DNA from: Paraburkholderia sp. UYCP14C
GTDB lineage: Bacteria > Pseudomonadota > Gammaproteobacteria > Burkholderiales > Burkholderiaceae
NCBI RefSeq assembly: GCF_004197395.1
Contig: NZ_SELS01000034.1
Coordinates: forward strand, 1-64,000
Length of the DNA: 64,000 bases
Reading direction: 5' to 3'
Positions 27,354-36,221 of this stretch are shown in pieces; position 1 is the first letter of the stretch; each line of letters starts with the position of its first letter. Below the pieces are notes generated by a model. It had not been told where the DNA came from, did no database searches, and saw nothing but the letters and a program-made list of their open reading frames with translations. A program made the position numbers and the translations under genes.

Positions 27354-28277
27354 TCAGGGCGCGGGCACGACGCGGTAGTAGACACCGTTCGCGCCATAGG
27401 AGGGCTTGAACCACGTATTGCCGCACAGGTAGTAGGTGCCCCCCTGGACCGCTGGCTTCATGCAGCCGGCCGGCAGCGTCGCGTAGATCGCGCCCATCGC
27501 GAAGTTCGAACTGGGCGGGGGCGCCGCGGATGTCGCGCCGGCGACGTAGCCCGCGTTATAGGCGTTTGCCGAGTTCGCCGAGTTCGCGGCGGCATAGCCG
27601 CTGTTGTAGGCGTTCGCGGCGACCGCCTGCGTATTCGCGGAAGCGACCGCCGCGCCCGCCGCAACACCGACCGCTGCACCCGCCGCGGCCGCGCCGGCCG
27701 TCGACCAGCCGCCGCAGTTATAGCATCCCGATCCGTACACGTTCACCGTGGTTGGCGGATGGTAGGCGGCGTAGGTCGTGTTGCCGTAGTAGTTGCTGTG
27801 ATACGCGGTCGCGCCCGACGAGTTCGTGTAGGTCGTGTAGCCCGATCCCGTGGCGTGCGTGGCCGTGCCGCCATAGTTGTTGGTCGCCGTGGTGCCTTGG
27901 CCGTAGGTGTGCGTGGCGCTGCCGTACTGATTCGAGTAGGTGGTCTGCCCGGAGCCCTCGGTGTGCGTGGCGGTGCCGCCATGGGCACCGGTGGCCGTCG
28001 TGCCCTGGCCGTAGGTGTGCGTCGCGCTACCGCCGTACGGATTGCTGAAGCTCGTCTGCCCCGAGCCTTGCGTGTGCGTGGCGGTGTCACCGTAGCGGTT
28101 GGTCGCGGTCGTGCCTTGGCCCGGCGTGTGGGTTTCGCTTCCGCCATACGCGTTGCTGCGCGTCATCGATCCGCCGGCCGGAGCGGACCAGCCGCCCGCG
28201 TGCCCCCAGGCGCCGGCGGGGCCCGAGGCGAAGGCCGGAATGACGAAACCGACTACATAGATAGCAATCGTCTTCAC
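27354..28277 (-). CDS. Secreted Gly/Thr-rich tandem-repeat protein
   Basis: The 307-residue product has an N-terminal signal (KTIAIYVVGFVIPAFASGPAGA). About three tandem units of 38-39 residues follow, built on 'GSATHTYGQGTTAT' and 'GGTATHTxGSGQTTYSN'. Then come a Cys-containing hinge (GSGCYNCGGW), an Ala/Asn-rich helix-like region and a C-terminal module (TLPAGCMKPAVQGGTYYLCG). It starts at GTG that overlaps the upstream TGA (GTGA), with GAGGAGG before it, so translation is coupled to the DUF2092 gene. It is probably a surface or periplasmic structural protein. Confidence 0.75.
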   Translation of the reverse strand: MKTIAIYVVGFVIPAFASGPAGAWGHAGGWSAPAGGSMTRSNAYGGSETHTPGQGTTATNRYGDTATHTQGSGQTSFSNPYGGSATHTYGQGTTATGAHGGTATHTEGSGQTTYSNQYGSATHTYGQGTTATNNYGGTATHATGSGYTTYTNSSGATAYHSNYYGNTTYAAYHPPTTVNVYGSGCYNCGGWSTAGAAAAGAAVGVAAGAAVASANTQAVAANAYNSGYAAANSANSANAYNAGYVAGATSAAPPPSSNFAMGAIYATLPAGCMKPAVQGGTYYLCGNTWFKPSYGANGVYYRVVPAP

Positions 28278-29158
28278 GATGAGCCTCCTCGTTGAGGATC
28301 GGTGGCCTTGGTCTTCTTCGGCGGCTTGAGCCCCGACGAGTTGGCGGCATCGGGACGCTCGAACGCGATGGGCGCCGCGCCGGACGTGCCGGACGGCACG
28401 AACGAGTCCTTCGGGAGCGCTGGATCGAGTACCCAGTTCGAGAGCGCCAGCACATGGCGCAGCCGCGTCGGATCGTTGAGGTAGACCGCGTAGATTCGCC
28501 GCGGCAGCTTGTCCTCGACACCGATCCAGGCCTGAACGAAGACGTCGCCGGTCACGTACGCGACCATGTCCGTGGTCGTGTTGTCGACGACGATCGACTG
28601 GCCGATATAGAACGCGACTTTCAAACCGTCGGCGATGTCCCTGTACGGGTCCGCGACAAGCACGTCGGTGAATGGGAAATAGATCGCCCCGACGTCGTAG
28701 GCCTTCTTGAGCGCGTCGTCGATCGTCGGCGGCGCGTCCGTCACGGCTACGAGGTTCTCGGCCGGCGAGAACGCCGTCATCGTCTTGCCATCGTAATAGA
28801 ACTCCGAGCGCGGACCGTCGCCCAGCGTGATCACGCGCAGCTTGTCGGGCCGCTGCATGACGACTTCCGACTTGGTCGAGTAGATGAGAGGCGGGCCGAT
28901 TCGGCTCGGGCTCTCGTACGAGACGATGGCCGTGAACGACATCGACTTCGCCGCCGCGAGCCGGTCGCACGCGGCCTTGATGACGTCGAGCGCGTGCTGG
29001 TCGAGCCCCGGCTGGTAGTCGGGCGCGGCGGCCTGCGTCGTGTGTTTCGCCGCGGCCTTCGAGGGCGCACTTCCGGGTTGCTGCGCGCCACCGCTCGCGG
29101 CGAGGCACACGCCCAGCGCAACGGCCGTTGCGCGCAAGACCGGTTTCCAGGCAGTCAT
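28274..29158 (-). CDS. DUF2092 periplasmic protein
   Basis: The 294-residue product has a signal peptide (MTAWKPVLRATAVALGVCLA) followed by the DUF2092 layout: 'ALDVIKAACDRLAAAKSMSF', 'RPDKLRVITLGDGPRSEFYY', 'GKTMTAFSP', 'YDVGAIYFPFTDVLVADP' and 'RRIYAVYLNDPTRLRH'. This LolA/LolB-like fold suggests lipid or lipoprotein handling, though the family has no proven role. ATG is preceded by ACGGAGG. The stop overlaps the start of the repeat protein, and the gene follows the small secreted protein at 29206-29505. Confidence 0.8.
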   Translation of the reverse strand: MTAWKPVLRATAVALGVCLAASGGAQQPGSAPSKAAAKHTTQAAAPDYQPGLDQHALDVIKAACDRLAAAKSMSFTAIVSYESPSRIGPPLIYSTKSEVVMQRPDKLRVITLGDGPRSEFYYDGKTMTAFSPAENLVAVTDAPPTIDDALKKAYDVGAIYFPFTDVLVADPYRDIADGLKVAFYIGQSIVVDNTTTDMVAYVTGDVFVQAWIGVEDKLPRRIYAVYLNDPTRLRHVLALSNWVLDPALPKDSFVPSGTSGAAPIAFERPDAANSSGLKPPKKTKATDPQRGGSS

Positions 29159-29205
29159 GGCAGCCTCCGTGATCAGGCGTAGCGCGACGCCACGCCTCGT
29201 CGGGA

Positions 29206-29505
29206 TCAGGGGATCATCCCGCATTCGAACATCTTGTTGGCGATCGGCGCGGCCACCCGGTTGATGAACTCGGCTCGCATGTGCGGATCGTTATGCAGCA
29301 TCTGTATAGCATTCTCCTCACCCTGCGGCTTCGGACGACCTTGCTTCGTCGCTCGCTCTTGCCACAGTTGCTCGCAGCTCGATTGCTCGTACTTCTGCAC
29401 GAGTCGGCTTGCGACTGAGTCGAGCATCGGGTATTGCTGTGCCGTGGCGACATTCGTCCACAGCAACGCCGTCGCAATCGCAAACCACGAAACACGCTTA
29501 AGCAT
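29206..29505 (-). CDS. Small secreted hypothetical protein
   Basis: The 99-residue product has a signal peptide (MLKRVSWFAIATALLWTNVATA). The mature part is helical with two Cys ('SSCEQLWQ', 'MFECGMIP') that could form a disulphide. ATG has GAGG upstream. It is the first gene of a three-gene leftward operon with the DUF2092 and repeat proteins. No family was recognised, but the operon suggests a shared envelope role. Confidence 0.7.
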   Translation of the reverse strand: MLKRVSWFAIATALLWTNVATAQQYPMLDSVASRLVQKYEQSSCEQLWQERATKQGRPKPQGEENAIQMLHNDPHMRAEFINRVAAPIANKMFECGMIP

Positions 29506-29799
29506 GATTTGGCCTCGTTTCGTCAAGGAAAGTATCCGGGGACCGCTTCGACATGTACGTCCCGAACGTTAGCCTGATCGTTGAACGGCTCCGCGTTGTG
29601 GCAGGCGCAGCCGGTCATCGGGACGCAGGAAACGTCTGCACATTGCTACTGCTCGCGCGCTGCCGCTCGCGCATCTGGTGACGAGCAAGAACCGCAGCGG
29701 CAATTGCATATTGCGCCTGACGCTGTCGGTGTCCACGCTAACCCTCGTCTCAGCCAAAGGGCAGTGTGCATATTAGACCGCCGGGCCAGGACCTGTTGA

Positions 29800-29813
29800 T
29801 TGATCCATGTCAA
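29800..29813. promoter_or_regulatory. FNR/ANR-type box, site 1
   Basis: TTGATCCATGTCAA matches the consensus TTGAT-N4-ATCAA at nine of ten positions. It lies between the divergent operons, about 305 bases before the K+ channel start. Confidence 0.55.
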
Positions 29814-29864
29814 CCCCGGTGAGTGACTCGTTTCGCCGCCTGATCGTGCCGTATTGCGGTTGCG

Positions 29865-29878
29865 TTGATGCAAGTCAA
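29865..29878. promoter_or_regulatory. FNR/ANR-type box, site 2
   Basis: TTGATGCAAGTCAA again matches nine of ten FNR/ANR consensus bases. It is 65 bases from site 1, about six helical turns, and about 240 bases before the channel gene. Confidence 0.55.
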
Positions 29879-30117
29879 TCAGATCAACACCGATACCACT
29901 AGCCTTTCATACAAGCCCGTACCAGGCAAACCCGGTTTGAGGTGAGCGCGAATTTCAGTTTATACACGCGGGCAATGCGCGCAATTTCACAAGAGTGCAC
30001 CCAACCCATCATCCCCGGCCGTTTCAGGCGGGTTGGGGTCGGTGATCCGACAGGCCGTTACGGGAAAAGTGCCACGGCGGACTCGATGAGCGGTGCACGT
30101 GAGGGTGTGGAGTGCAA

Positions 30118-30918
30118 ATGTGGATCTACCATGTCAATGAGCCACGCCTGGGTGCGGTTCGAGTGCGTGAATGGCGACGCCGCGCACGGCACGCTATCGC
30201 CCTGCTGGTTCTATTGCTTGTTGCTGCCACCACAGGGCTCATGCTGCTGGACCAGTCAAACGCGTCCTTGACCACGCGACTATTCAACGCCGCGTGGGAC
30301 GCAGTCAATCTCATCACAACACTCGGCGATTTTTCGGACTTCGACGTACGCCAGAAGCTCTTCATGCTCGCTGCGATGTTTGTGACGATGCTGGTCGCCG
30401 CATTCGCGCTATCGAGGCTGACGGGCATTCTGTCTGGAGACGATGTGATGACGTTCAGGGAGAACCGGATAATGGAACGGAAATTCGAACATCTTGCGGG
30501 CCACGTGGTCGTCGTGGGCTTTCGGTCGCTCGGAGAACGGATTGCTGAAAAGCTCCAACGGGCCGGGGTAAATGTCCTTGTTCTGGTGGCTGACCAGGCC
30601 CTGGCCGATCGGGCCGCGGAACGAGGCCACCTGGTCATCCTGTGCGCGCCTGATGTGTTCGACGACGCACTAAAACGCGCGCGGCTTGACAGTGCCAGGG
30701 CGCTCGTTGTGACGTCCCCCGACAGCAACGCCAATCTGGCGGTCACGCTTGTGGCACACACGTTAAACAAGTCGCTGCCGATTTTCGTGCACGGTGAAAA
30801 CGATTTAAGAAAGACCATGTTGGAAAGTGCCGGCGCCACCCGGGTTGTCATTGGGGACGAGATTCTCGCCGACGCACTGGTCGACAAACTCACAGCCGAT
30901 GCCGGAGCGATGACATGA
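30118..30918 (+). CDS. K+ channel protein with RCK/TrkA-N domain
   Basis: The 266-residue product has two membrane helices (AIALLVLLLVAATTGLMLL and FMLAAMFVTMLVAAFALSRL) bracketing a pore loop 'NLITTLGDF' that resembles a K+ selectivity filter. An RCK/TrkA-N Rossmann domain follows ('HVVVVGFRSLGERIAEKL', 'ARALVVTSPDSNANL'). It is a likely inner-membrane ion channel gated by a nucleotide ligand. The filter is not the canonical TVGYGD, so selectivity is uncertain. ATG at 30118 has GTGGAG upstream. Its stop overlaps the SulP start (ATGA). Confidence 0.82.
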   Translation: MWIYHVNEPRLGAVRVREWRRRARHAIALLVLLLVAATTGLMLLDQSNASLTTRLFNAAWDAVNLITTLGDFSDFDVRQKLFMLAAMFVTMLVAAFALSRLTGILSGDDVMTFRENRIMERKFEHLAGHVVVVGFRSLGERIAEKLQRAGVNVLVLVADQALADRAAERGHLVILCAPDVFDDALKRARLDSARALVVTSPDSNANLAVTLVAHTLNKSLPIFVHGENDLRKTMLESAGATRVVIGDEILADALVDKLTADAGAMT

Positions 30919-32639
30919 AGCCCGCCGCCCTGACCGATGCGCGCCCGCACCACATGCCCTTCCTGCAAGGACTCCTGCCCGTCGACCGCTCACAATTTCC
31001 GCACGACATCGTGGCGGGCATCACGCTCGCCGCCCTCGGAATTCCCGAAGTGATGGGGTACACGAAGATCTCGGGCACGCCTGCGGTCACGGGCCTCTAT
31101 ACAATTCTGCTACCGCTCATCGCATTTGCGCTCTTCGGTGCGTCGCGACATCTCGTCGTCGGAGGCGACTCCGCCACCGCCGCCATCCTCGCGAGCACAC
31201 TCGCCATCGTGGCCGCCGTCGGCAGCAAGGACTACATCGCGCTGACGAGTACCGTCGCGCTCGTTGTCGCGGTCATGCTCGTGCTCGCGCGTGTCTTTCG
31301 CCTCGGCTTTCTCGCCGACTTCCTGTCGCGCAGCGCGTTGGTCGGCTTCCTGACCGGCGTAGGCGTGCAGGTCGCGGCCGGAGAGCTTGCCGGACTGATC
31401 GGGCTCGAGAAACAGGGGCATGGACCTCTGCTTCAGCTCGCCTCCGTGTTTCATCGGATCGGCAGCTTGAGCTATGGCACGACTGCGATTTCGGCAGCGG
31501 TCCTGGTCTTGATCATCGGATGCAAGCGCTTCGCACCACGTGCACCGGGCGCACTGATCGCCGTGGTGGGCGCGATTGCCGCGAGCGCGGCCTTTGATTT
31601 CGCGCGACACGGTATCTCGGTGATCGGCACGATACCAGGCGGATTGCCGTCGCTATCGCTGCCGCCCATCCATGTGAGCACCATCGACCAGGTGCTGACT
31701 ACGGCTGCCTCGTGCTTCATCGTCATCATCGCGCAAAGCGCGGCGACTGCACGAGCGTATGCGAACCGTTACAACGAACGTGGTGACGACAATCTCGACA
31801 TCGTCGGTCTTGCAGCAGCGAACGCGGCTGCGGCGTTCACCGGTACGTTCGTCGTGAACGGCAGCCCGACGAAAACGGAGATGGTCGATGATGCTGGCGG
31901 GCGCACGCAGGTCGCGCACCTCACCACCGCCGTGATCGTCGTACTCGTGCTGCTTTTTCTCACGCGACCTCTCAGCTTCTTGCCGGCGGCCGTGCTGTCG
32001 GCGATAGTCTTCATGATCGGCGTGAAGTTGATTGACGTGAAAGGCATGGCGGAGCTGTTCCACCTGCAGCGAGACGAATTCCTCGTCGCGTTGATCACGG
32101 CCGGCATCGTCGTATTCGTCGATGTCATGCACGGGATCATTGCGGCCGTCATCCTGTCGCTGATTGCCCACGCCCGGTACAGCTATCAGTTACGCACCCG
32201 CGTGGTGACGCGTGCCGACAGCGGACATTGGGTGCCGCACGACGTCGCGCCCAACCTGCTCGCGGCACCCGGCATCGTGGTGTACCGCTTTGAAGCCGAC
32301 CTCTTTTACGCCAACGCGGGGCGCTTCATGGAGGAAATCCTGAGGATCGTCGAGCAAACACGTCCGCCCGTGCGCTGGGTAGTGATCGACGCGTCTCAGA
32401 TCAGTAACATCGACTACACGGCTGGCAAGACATTGCTGCAGCTGCGTGACGAACTCGAACGGCGCGGCGTGGGGCTCGCGTCGATTGCGGTTCCCGAGGG
32501 GGTCCTCGACGAATTGAGCCGCTATCGGGCACTAAGCGCCATTCCACCGCGCCAAAAGATATTTACGACGGTGGATGAAGCAGTCGCGGCACTGGTCGAC
32601 GCGCCGGCGCCCCCAGCGCACCGCGATCCGAAGGTATGA
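30915..32639 (+). CDS. SulP-family anion transporter with STAS domain
   Basis: The 574-residue product has about 10-12 membrane helices with SulP signatures ('HDIVAGITLAALGIPEVMGY', 'GLYTILLPLIAFALFGASRH', 'NGSPTKTEM'). A C-terminal STAS domain (about 450-560) contains 'VVIDASQISNIDYTAG'. SulP proteins move sulfate, bicarbonate or other anions. It is translationally coupled to the channel gene by an ATGA overlap. The pairing of a cation channel and an anion transporter under probable FNR-type control suggests ion or pH balance at low oxygen (inference). Confidence 0.9.
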   Translation: MKPAALTDARPHHMPFLQGLLPVDRSQFPHDIVAGITLAALGIPEVMGYTKISGTPAVTGLYTILLPLIAFALFGASRHLVVGGDSATAAILASTLAIVAAVGSKDYIALTSTVALVVAVMLVLARVFRLGFLADFLSRSALVGFLTGVGVQVAAGELAGLIGLEKQGHGPLLQLASVFHRIGSLSYGTTAISAAVLVLIIGCKRFAPRAPGALIAVVGAIAASAAFDFARHGISVIGTIPGGLPSLSLPPIHVSTIDQVLTTAASCFIVIIAQSAATARAYANRYNERGDDNLDIVGLAAANAAAAFTGTFVVNGSPTKTEMVDDAGGRTQVAHLTTAVIVVLVLLFLTRPLSFLPAAVLSAIVFMIGVKLIDVKGMAELFHLQRDEFLVALITAGIVVFVDVMHGIIAAVILSLIAHARYSYQLRTRVVTRADSGHWVPHDVAPNLLAAPGIVVYRFEADLFYANAGRFMEEILRIVEQTRPPVRWVVIDASQISNIDYTAGKTLLQLRDELERRGVGLASIAVPEGVLDELSRYRALSAIPPRQKIFTTVDEAVAALVDAPAPPAHRDPKV

Positions 32640-33170
32640 AACACATCCTTTTCTAGCCGATGGCGCATTGCGCGCTAGTCTGCATCACGTACTTCTCAAC
32701 CGCGCGGCAAAGTTTTTCTTGTGAGCGGGCGTGCCGAACGAATCCGTTCAGGGCGGCGGCTAAAGAGCGCGAGAAACACCTGTCTCGCGCCCGTAGGCGT
32801 CGTTTCGACAACGACGGTGGTGCTGCTTCTCCGGACCTGGACCGCCGAATCCTTTCCACAATAACCGGCTCCTATCAGCCATTCTTACATTCGTTAACGG
32901 CGCTGATCGTTCGGTCCTCTATCGATTCATTCCGTTGATCAAGATCAACCCGCCACATTGGATGGGGCGCGACGATCCAACCAATGGACCGGCAGCTCGC
33001 AGGATTCAACGAGCGTAATTGAGGGTTGACGCGGGATATCCACTCAACAGACGATTGAGCAGACGCCTTGGTGGCCACCATGGGGTTCTCAGGCTCGGCA
33101 ACCCCTGATCGGGTCCGATTCCAATCGGCGTCGACAATGAAACTCAATAGCCGTCGTGTAGGAGACGAAC
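32640..33170. other. Intergenic region with a perfect FNR-type box
   Basis: About 530 bases with no recognisable gene. The left part has short frames only; the FNR/ANR box at 32935-32948 is the main feature. Confidence 0.5.
32935..32948. promoter_or_regulatory. FNR/ANR-type box, perfect consensus
   Basis: TTGATCAAGATCAA is a full match to TTGAT-N4-ATCAA. It is about 220 bases upstream of the small secreted protein gene at 33171 on the plus strand. Confidence 0.65.
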
Positions 33171-33455
33171 ATGAAGAAGCTGGTGATGCTGATAGGGCTC
33201 ATGCTCTCGGCGAGTGCCTTTGCAGAATGCGCGACAAATTCGCATGGTCAAACGGTATGCGGCAACGGGCAGACGGCTGGCGGTTATAACCGGAATTCAG
33301 GAACGGCGTGGTCGGCCCAGAAGAATCAAAGCGGGGTTACGACGACGCAGACCAACCGGGGCGGGGAGGCAAAGACCAAGAACGGCAAAGGCGTGGCCAA
33401 GGGGCCTGGAGGCAAGACCTGCTACCGCACTGCGAACAGTCACGGCTGCAACTGA
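33171..33455 (+). CDS. Small secreted hypothetical protein
   Basis: The 94-residue product has a signal peptide (MKKLVMLIGLMLSASAFA). The mature part is Asn/Gly/Thr/Lys-rich with four Cys ('ECATNSHGQTVCGNGQ', 'KTCYRTANSHGC') that could pair. It is low-complexity and probably unfolded between the Cys pairs. AGGAGACGAAC precedes ATG. A perfect FNR/ANR box lies upstream, so it may be induced at low oxygen. No family was recognised. Confidence 0.65.
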   Translation: MKKLVMLIGLMLSASAFAECATNSHGQTVCGNGQTAGGYNRNSGTAWSAQKNQSGVTTTQTNRGGEAKTKNGKGVAKGPGGKTCYRTANSHGCN

Positions 33456-33692
33456 ATGTGCGTTCATCGTTCCCCGCGTGTCGAGCAACCGCCATTCCGT
33501 TCGCACGACTGGTTTGTATTCGCGAGTTCGGTCAGCTGTGACGAAGGCTGTTAGTGTTGGACGGTGTAACGCAAATCCGCGAAGATCTCACGCCGACCTT
33601 TCGCTGGGACCGCTTGCTATCGGCGATCGACATTCCGATAGTGCGGCGCTATGCCGGGTACGCCTCCTGGGTCAAACGCTTAGGAGAGGAAT

Positions 33693-34220
33693 ATGAGTAA
33701 GCTGGCTGCCATGTGCAAACATGAGTTCATGGAGATGCTGCCACCGACCCTCTTCTTTTTCGTGATTCTTCATATCGTCGCGTTGATCCGCACGTTGACG
33801 TCGGAAGGTACGGTGCCGTCGTGGCACACCTCGGGCACAGTCACCGTCGTCGCCCTCATCCTCGGCAAGTCGGTGCTGGTCGCAAACATGTTGCCTTTCA
33901 TCAATTGTTTCCCTGAAAAGCCGTTGATCTGGAATGCGGGCTGGAAGACCTTGATTTATACGCTCGTAGCACTGTTCGTGCATTTTCTCGAACACTTGTA
34001 CGATTACTGGAAGGTTTCGCCAAGTCTCCTGACGGCATATCATAAACAGCTTACTGAACTTAATTGGGCGCATTTTTGGGCCATTCAGATTCTTCTCGTG
34101 ACTCTGATTCTCAACTACTGTGTGCTGGCGGAGCTGTCCCGGATCATTGGACGCAAAAGATTTATGGCGATGTTCTTTGGGCCGATGCCGACCAATCCCA
34201 CGGGGCAGTCCAGCATGTAA
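33693..34220 (+). CDS. Four-helix membrane protein of unknown function
   Basis: The 175-residue product has about four membrane helices ('PTLFFFVILHIVALIRTL', 'VTVVALILGKSVLVANML', 'TLIYTLVALFVHFLEHL', 'WAIQILLVTLILNYCVLAEL'). The N and C termini are probably cytoplasmic. A well-placed GGAGAGG precedes ATG. No family was recognised. It stands alone between two short intergenic regions. Confidence 0.6.
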   Translation: MSKLAAMCKHEFMEMLPPTLFFFVILHIVALIRTLTSEGTVPSWHTSGTVTVVALILGKSVLVANMLPFINCFPEKPLIWNAGWKTLIYTLVALFVHFLEHLYDYWKVSPSLLTAYHKQLTELNWAHFWAIQILLVTLILNYCVLAELSRIIGRKRFMAMFFGPMPTNPTGQSSM

Positions 34221-34563
34221 TGGCTGAGTTCGAACACAGACCAGGCCGATATTTCGGCGCCTTCGCTGCGTTTCAAGGACCCGTACTCCCATTTGCGTAC
34301 CTGCCCGGCAACTAACGTCGGCTGGGTTCGGACGTGGACCTGACATTCGGATGACCGACTGACAGCACGAACGAACGGCAGAGACTGGCCGAAGCCAGCC
34401 GGACATGTCCGGCTGCGCCTCGACGCGGCTGCTGCCTGTCGCATCTTTGAACAGTTCGGCGAATGGCTGTGTGCTTCTGCAGCGCCTTGACTTTGCGCGC
34501 TGCTCCGTAGGCTGGGTTGTGCCGGATCGTCCCGACCGGCGCAACCTTCGAGCGGAGCGTGGC
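34221..34563. other. Intergenic region, no gene seen
   Basis: About 340 bases. The segment around 34395-34415 (GCCAGCCGGACATGTCCGGC) contains a CCGGACATGTCCGG palindrome and resembles dispersed-repeat debris. Confidence 0.4.
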
Positions 34564-35031
34564 ATGCCCTACCGGACAGCATTTTTAGATCTGACCTATC
34601 CCGACGAATCTGCACGGCCATGTGCCCTTCAATTCCGGATCGCATTCACGGAAGCGCCCGAACGATTTGGGATCATTCAACTGCGCCACGTCAACCCGGA
34701 CCATCAAAGTCCGCTGAATTCTTCGATCGTTCGGGACCACGTGCTGAACCGCATCCTGGATGTCTATCTACGCGGCGTGGCGCTAAACGCAATCAGGCTC
34801 GTCGTTGAGGACGGCGAGACGTTGGCCCTCTTCGCCATTGAGGTCGACATCCACGACTACATCACGCGCGGCAATCCGTACGACGCCACCCATGTCACGA
34901 CGGGCCGAGGCAGGTTCTCCGAACGCGTTGCAATCCGCACGGACTCCGTCATCGCCGGGCGGGCACGCGTCCATACCGCACACGCGAAACCTGTTCCTGT
35001 CCCGAAGGAAAAAGCTGCGGCTCTGCGATAG
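34564..35031 (+). CDS. Hypothetical protein, 155 residues
   Basis: The start is ATG with GGAG eight bases upstream and gives MPYRTAFLDLTYP. The central part alternates hydrophobic and polar residues and looks beta-rich ('ALNAIRLVVEDGETLALFAI'). The C terminus is basic. No known motif or signal peptide was seen. It converges with the leftward plasmid operon; the terminator at 35110-35143 separates them. Confidence 0.55.
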   Translation: MPYRTAFLDLTYPDESARPCALQFRIAFTEAPERFGIIQLRHVNPDHQSPLNSSIVRDHVLNRILDVYLRGVALNAIRLVVEDGETLALFAIEVDIHDYITRGNPYDATHVTTGRGRFSERVAIRTDSVIAGRARVHTAHAKPVPVPKEKAAALR

Positions 35032-35109
35032 CAAGGAAGTGTTGCAGCCAGCTATCTATCGAGAAAGCATGCATCAAGCACGGCGCAATAATGCCGAAGT
35101 CCAAAAAGA

Positions 35110-35143
35110 AAGAAAGCCCGCGGTTCGTGAGAACGCGCGGGCT
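35110..35143 (-). terminator. Rho-independent terminator of the leftward block
   Basis: On the minus strand AGCCCGCG-loop-CGCGGGCT is followed by TTTCTTTCTTT. It is 26 bases beyond the stop of the DpdA-like gene and ends the leftward transcription unit that begins near 47 kb. Confidence 0.8.
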
Positions 35144-35168
35144 GGTATCGAGAAAATGGATGCTGCCT

Positions 35169-36146
35169 TCAGACGTTGAAGCCAAGACGGAACTGGTCGC
35201 CAGTTGCAGGTGCAGCACGCCGTGAGGCGGCCGCCATCCAGCGATTCACTTCTGCCGCGCGGTGCGCGATCGTGTTGGAGATCCCAGCCTGTCGGGCCTT
35301 CACCCGCGCCGAATAGTCGGCGGCCATCGAGTCTACACTCGCCACCCAGGGATACATTTTGACCCTCGATAAGGCCTGCCCCTTGACGCCGAAGCAGTGG
35401 ACGCGCGCCCCAACTGGAAGATGCCCCTCCAGCCCCTCCAGTAGGGCAAACAGCCCATGCCGGGGATCGGTCAGGTGGCGTCGACAGACGGAGCCGAGGC
35501 CAATCAGAACGGGGGGAGCGATCCAGGGCATCCATCGCTCCCACACCTGCATCATGAGATCGATGCTGCGCCTGTAGTCGTCGACCGTCCAGCCTTGGGC
35601 CACACCTACGGGAATGCGAACGGCATTTTGGACCGCGGCCGCGCTCATTGTCTTCGACAGTTCATCCTGCCACGCATGCACGACACGCAGCGTCCCCTCC
35701 AGAAGCGTTGCCGTCGCGTTAATACGATAGTCGATTGCTTCCTGGTCAGGTGCAATAGCCGGTTCGCAGCAAAGGTCTGGCTGTGCATACCATGTTGCAC
35801 CGGAAAAGGCTGCAAGTTCCACGAACTGCTCCAAGCTCCAAGGATATACGTTAGCGATTCCCTGCTGGCGTCCTTTCAGTTGAAAGAGCCGCATTGCGGT
35901 GAAGCCCGCGCTATCCAGCGCGAAATCGAGCTCCGAAAGGTCCGTCGCTTCAGGAATGCGGAAGCGCCCGGTTTTCGGATTCCAGAAGGCAGAAGCGGAG
36001 ACCATGCCCGCGTATCCTTCATTGAACGCGTGGTATGCGAGTCGACCGCCGCTGTGCGGGATACCGACACGGACGAGCAGGCCTTCGTCCACATGAGCGT
36101 TGCGCTGGCGAACCGGCATGCCGGGTTCAGCTGCTTCAAGGTACAT
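35169..36146 (-). CDS. TGT-fold transglycosylase-like protein (DpdA-like)
   Basis: The 325-residue product has the layout of tRNA-guanine/DpdA-type transglycosylases. A 'DSAGF' motif (Asp78) stands in place of TGT's DSGGF, followed by 'AQPDLCCEP' (Asp124). 'GVAQGW' (181-186) matches the GxxQG loop, and 'GLGSVCRR' and 'CFGVKG' follow. 'SVDSMAAD' holds Asp272 at the expected nucleophile position. TGT-fold enzymes exchange guanine for a 7-deazaguanine in tRNA or DNA. The plasmid location and lack of preQ-synthesis genes favour a DNA or nucleotide substrate, unproven. ATG has CTGGAG upstream. It follows the DndC-like gene by 75 bases. Confidence 0.7.
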   Translation of the reverse strand: MYLEAAEPGMPVRQRNAHVDEGLLVRVGIPHSGGRLAYHAFNEGYAGMVSASAFWNPKTGRFRIPEATDLSELDFALDSAGFTAMRLFQLKGRQQGIANVYPWSLEQFVELAAFSGATWYAQPDLCCEPAIAPDQEAIDYRINATATLLEGTLRVVHAWQDELSKTMSAAAVQNAVRIPVGVAQGWTVDDYRRSIDLMMQVWERWMPWIAPPVLIGLGSVCRRHLTDPRHGLFALLEGLEGHLPVGARVHCFGVKGQALSRVKMYPWVASVDSMAADYSARVKARQAGISNTIAHRAAEVNRWMAAASRRAAPATGDQFRLGFNV

Positions 36147-36176
36147 AAGCTACTCCAGATGGATGCGCGGGGCAGC

Positions 36177-36203
36177 CCCTTGCGAGGGGATGCCCCGCAA
36201 GGG
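36177..36203. repeat. Intergenic palindrome P1
   Basis: CCCTTGC-GA-GGGG-ATG-CCCC-GCAAGGG forms a hairpin between the DndC-like and DpdA-like genes, 30 bases before the downstream start. It belongs to a family of similar structures (P2-P6) in this block. Confidence 0.75.
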
Positions 36204-36221
36204 TGAATGAAATGAGACCGC

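Larger units (their letters stand above)
29506..30117. other. Divergent intergenic region with FNR-type boxes
   Basis: About 600 bases between the leftward secreted-protein operon and the rightward channel-SulP operon. Two FNR/ANR-like sites are described separately. No gene was recognised. Confidence 0.5.

Noticed and set aside
27797-28142. Regularly repeated DNA resembling a CRISPR array
   Set aside because: The periodicity (about 115 bases) is the coding of the Gly/Thr repeat protein; units are diverged and there are no spacer-like unique segments.
26730-28295. Long plus-strand open frame (521 codons)
   Set aside because: Arg-rich and low-complexity; it runs antisense to the signal-bearing repeat protein and reads through the IS-flanking region. 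It is a shadow of GC-rich third positions.
28278-29108. Upstream extension of the repeat-protein frame (to 29108)
   Set aside because: It is out of frame with the DUF2092 gene on the same strand and reads as Arg-rich nonsense. The GTG at 28277 with GAGGAGG is the real start.
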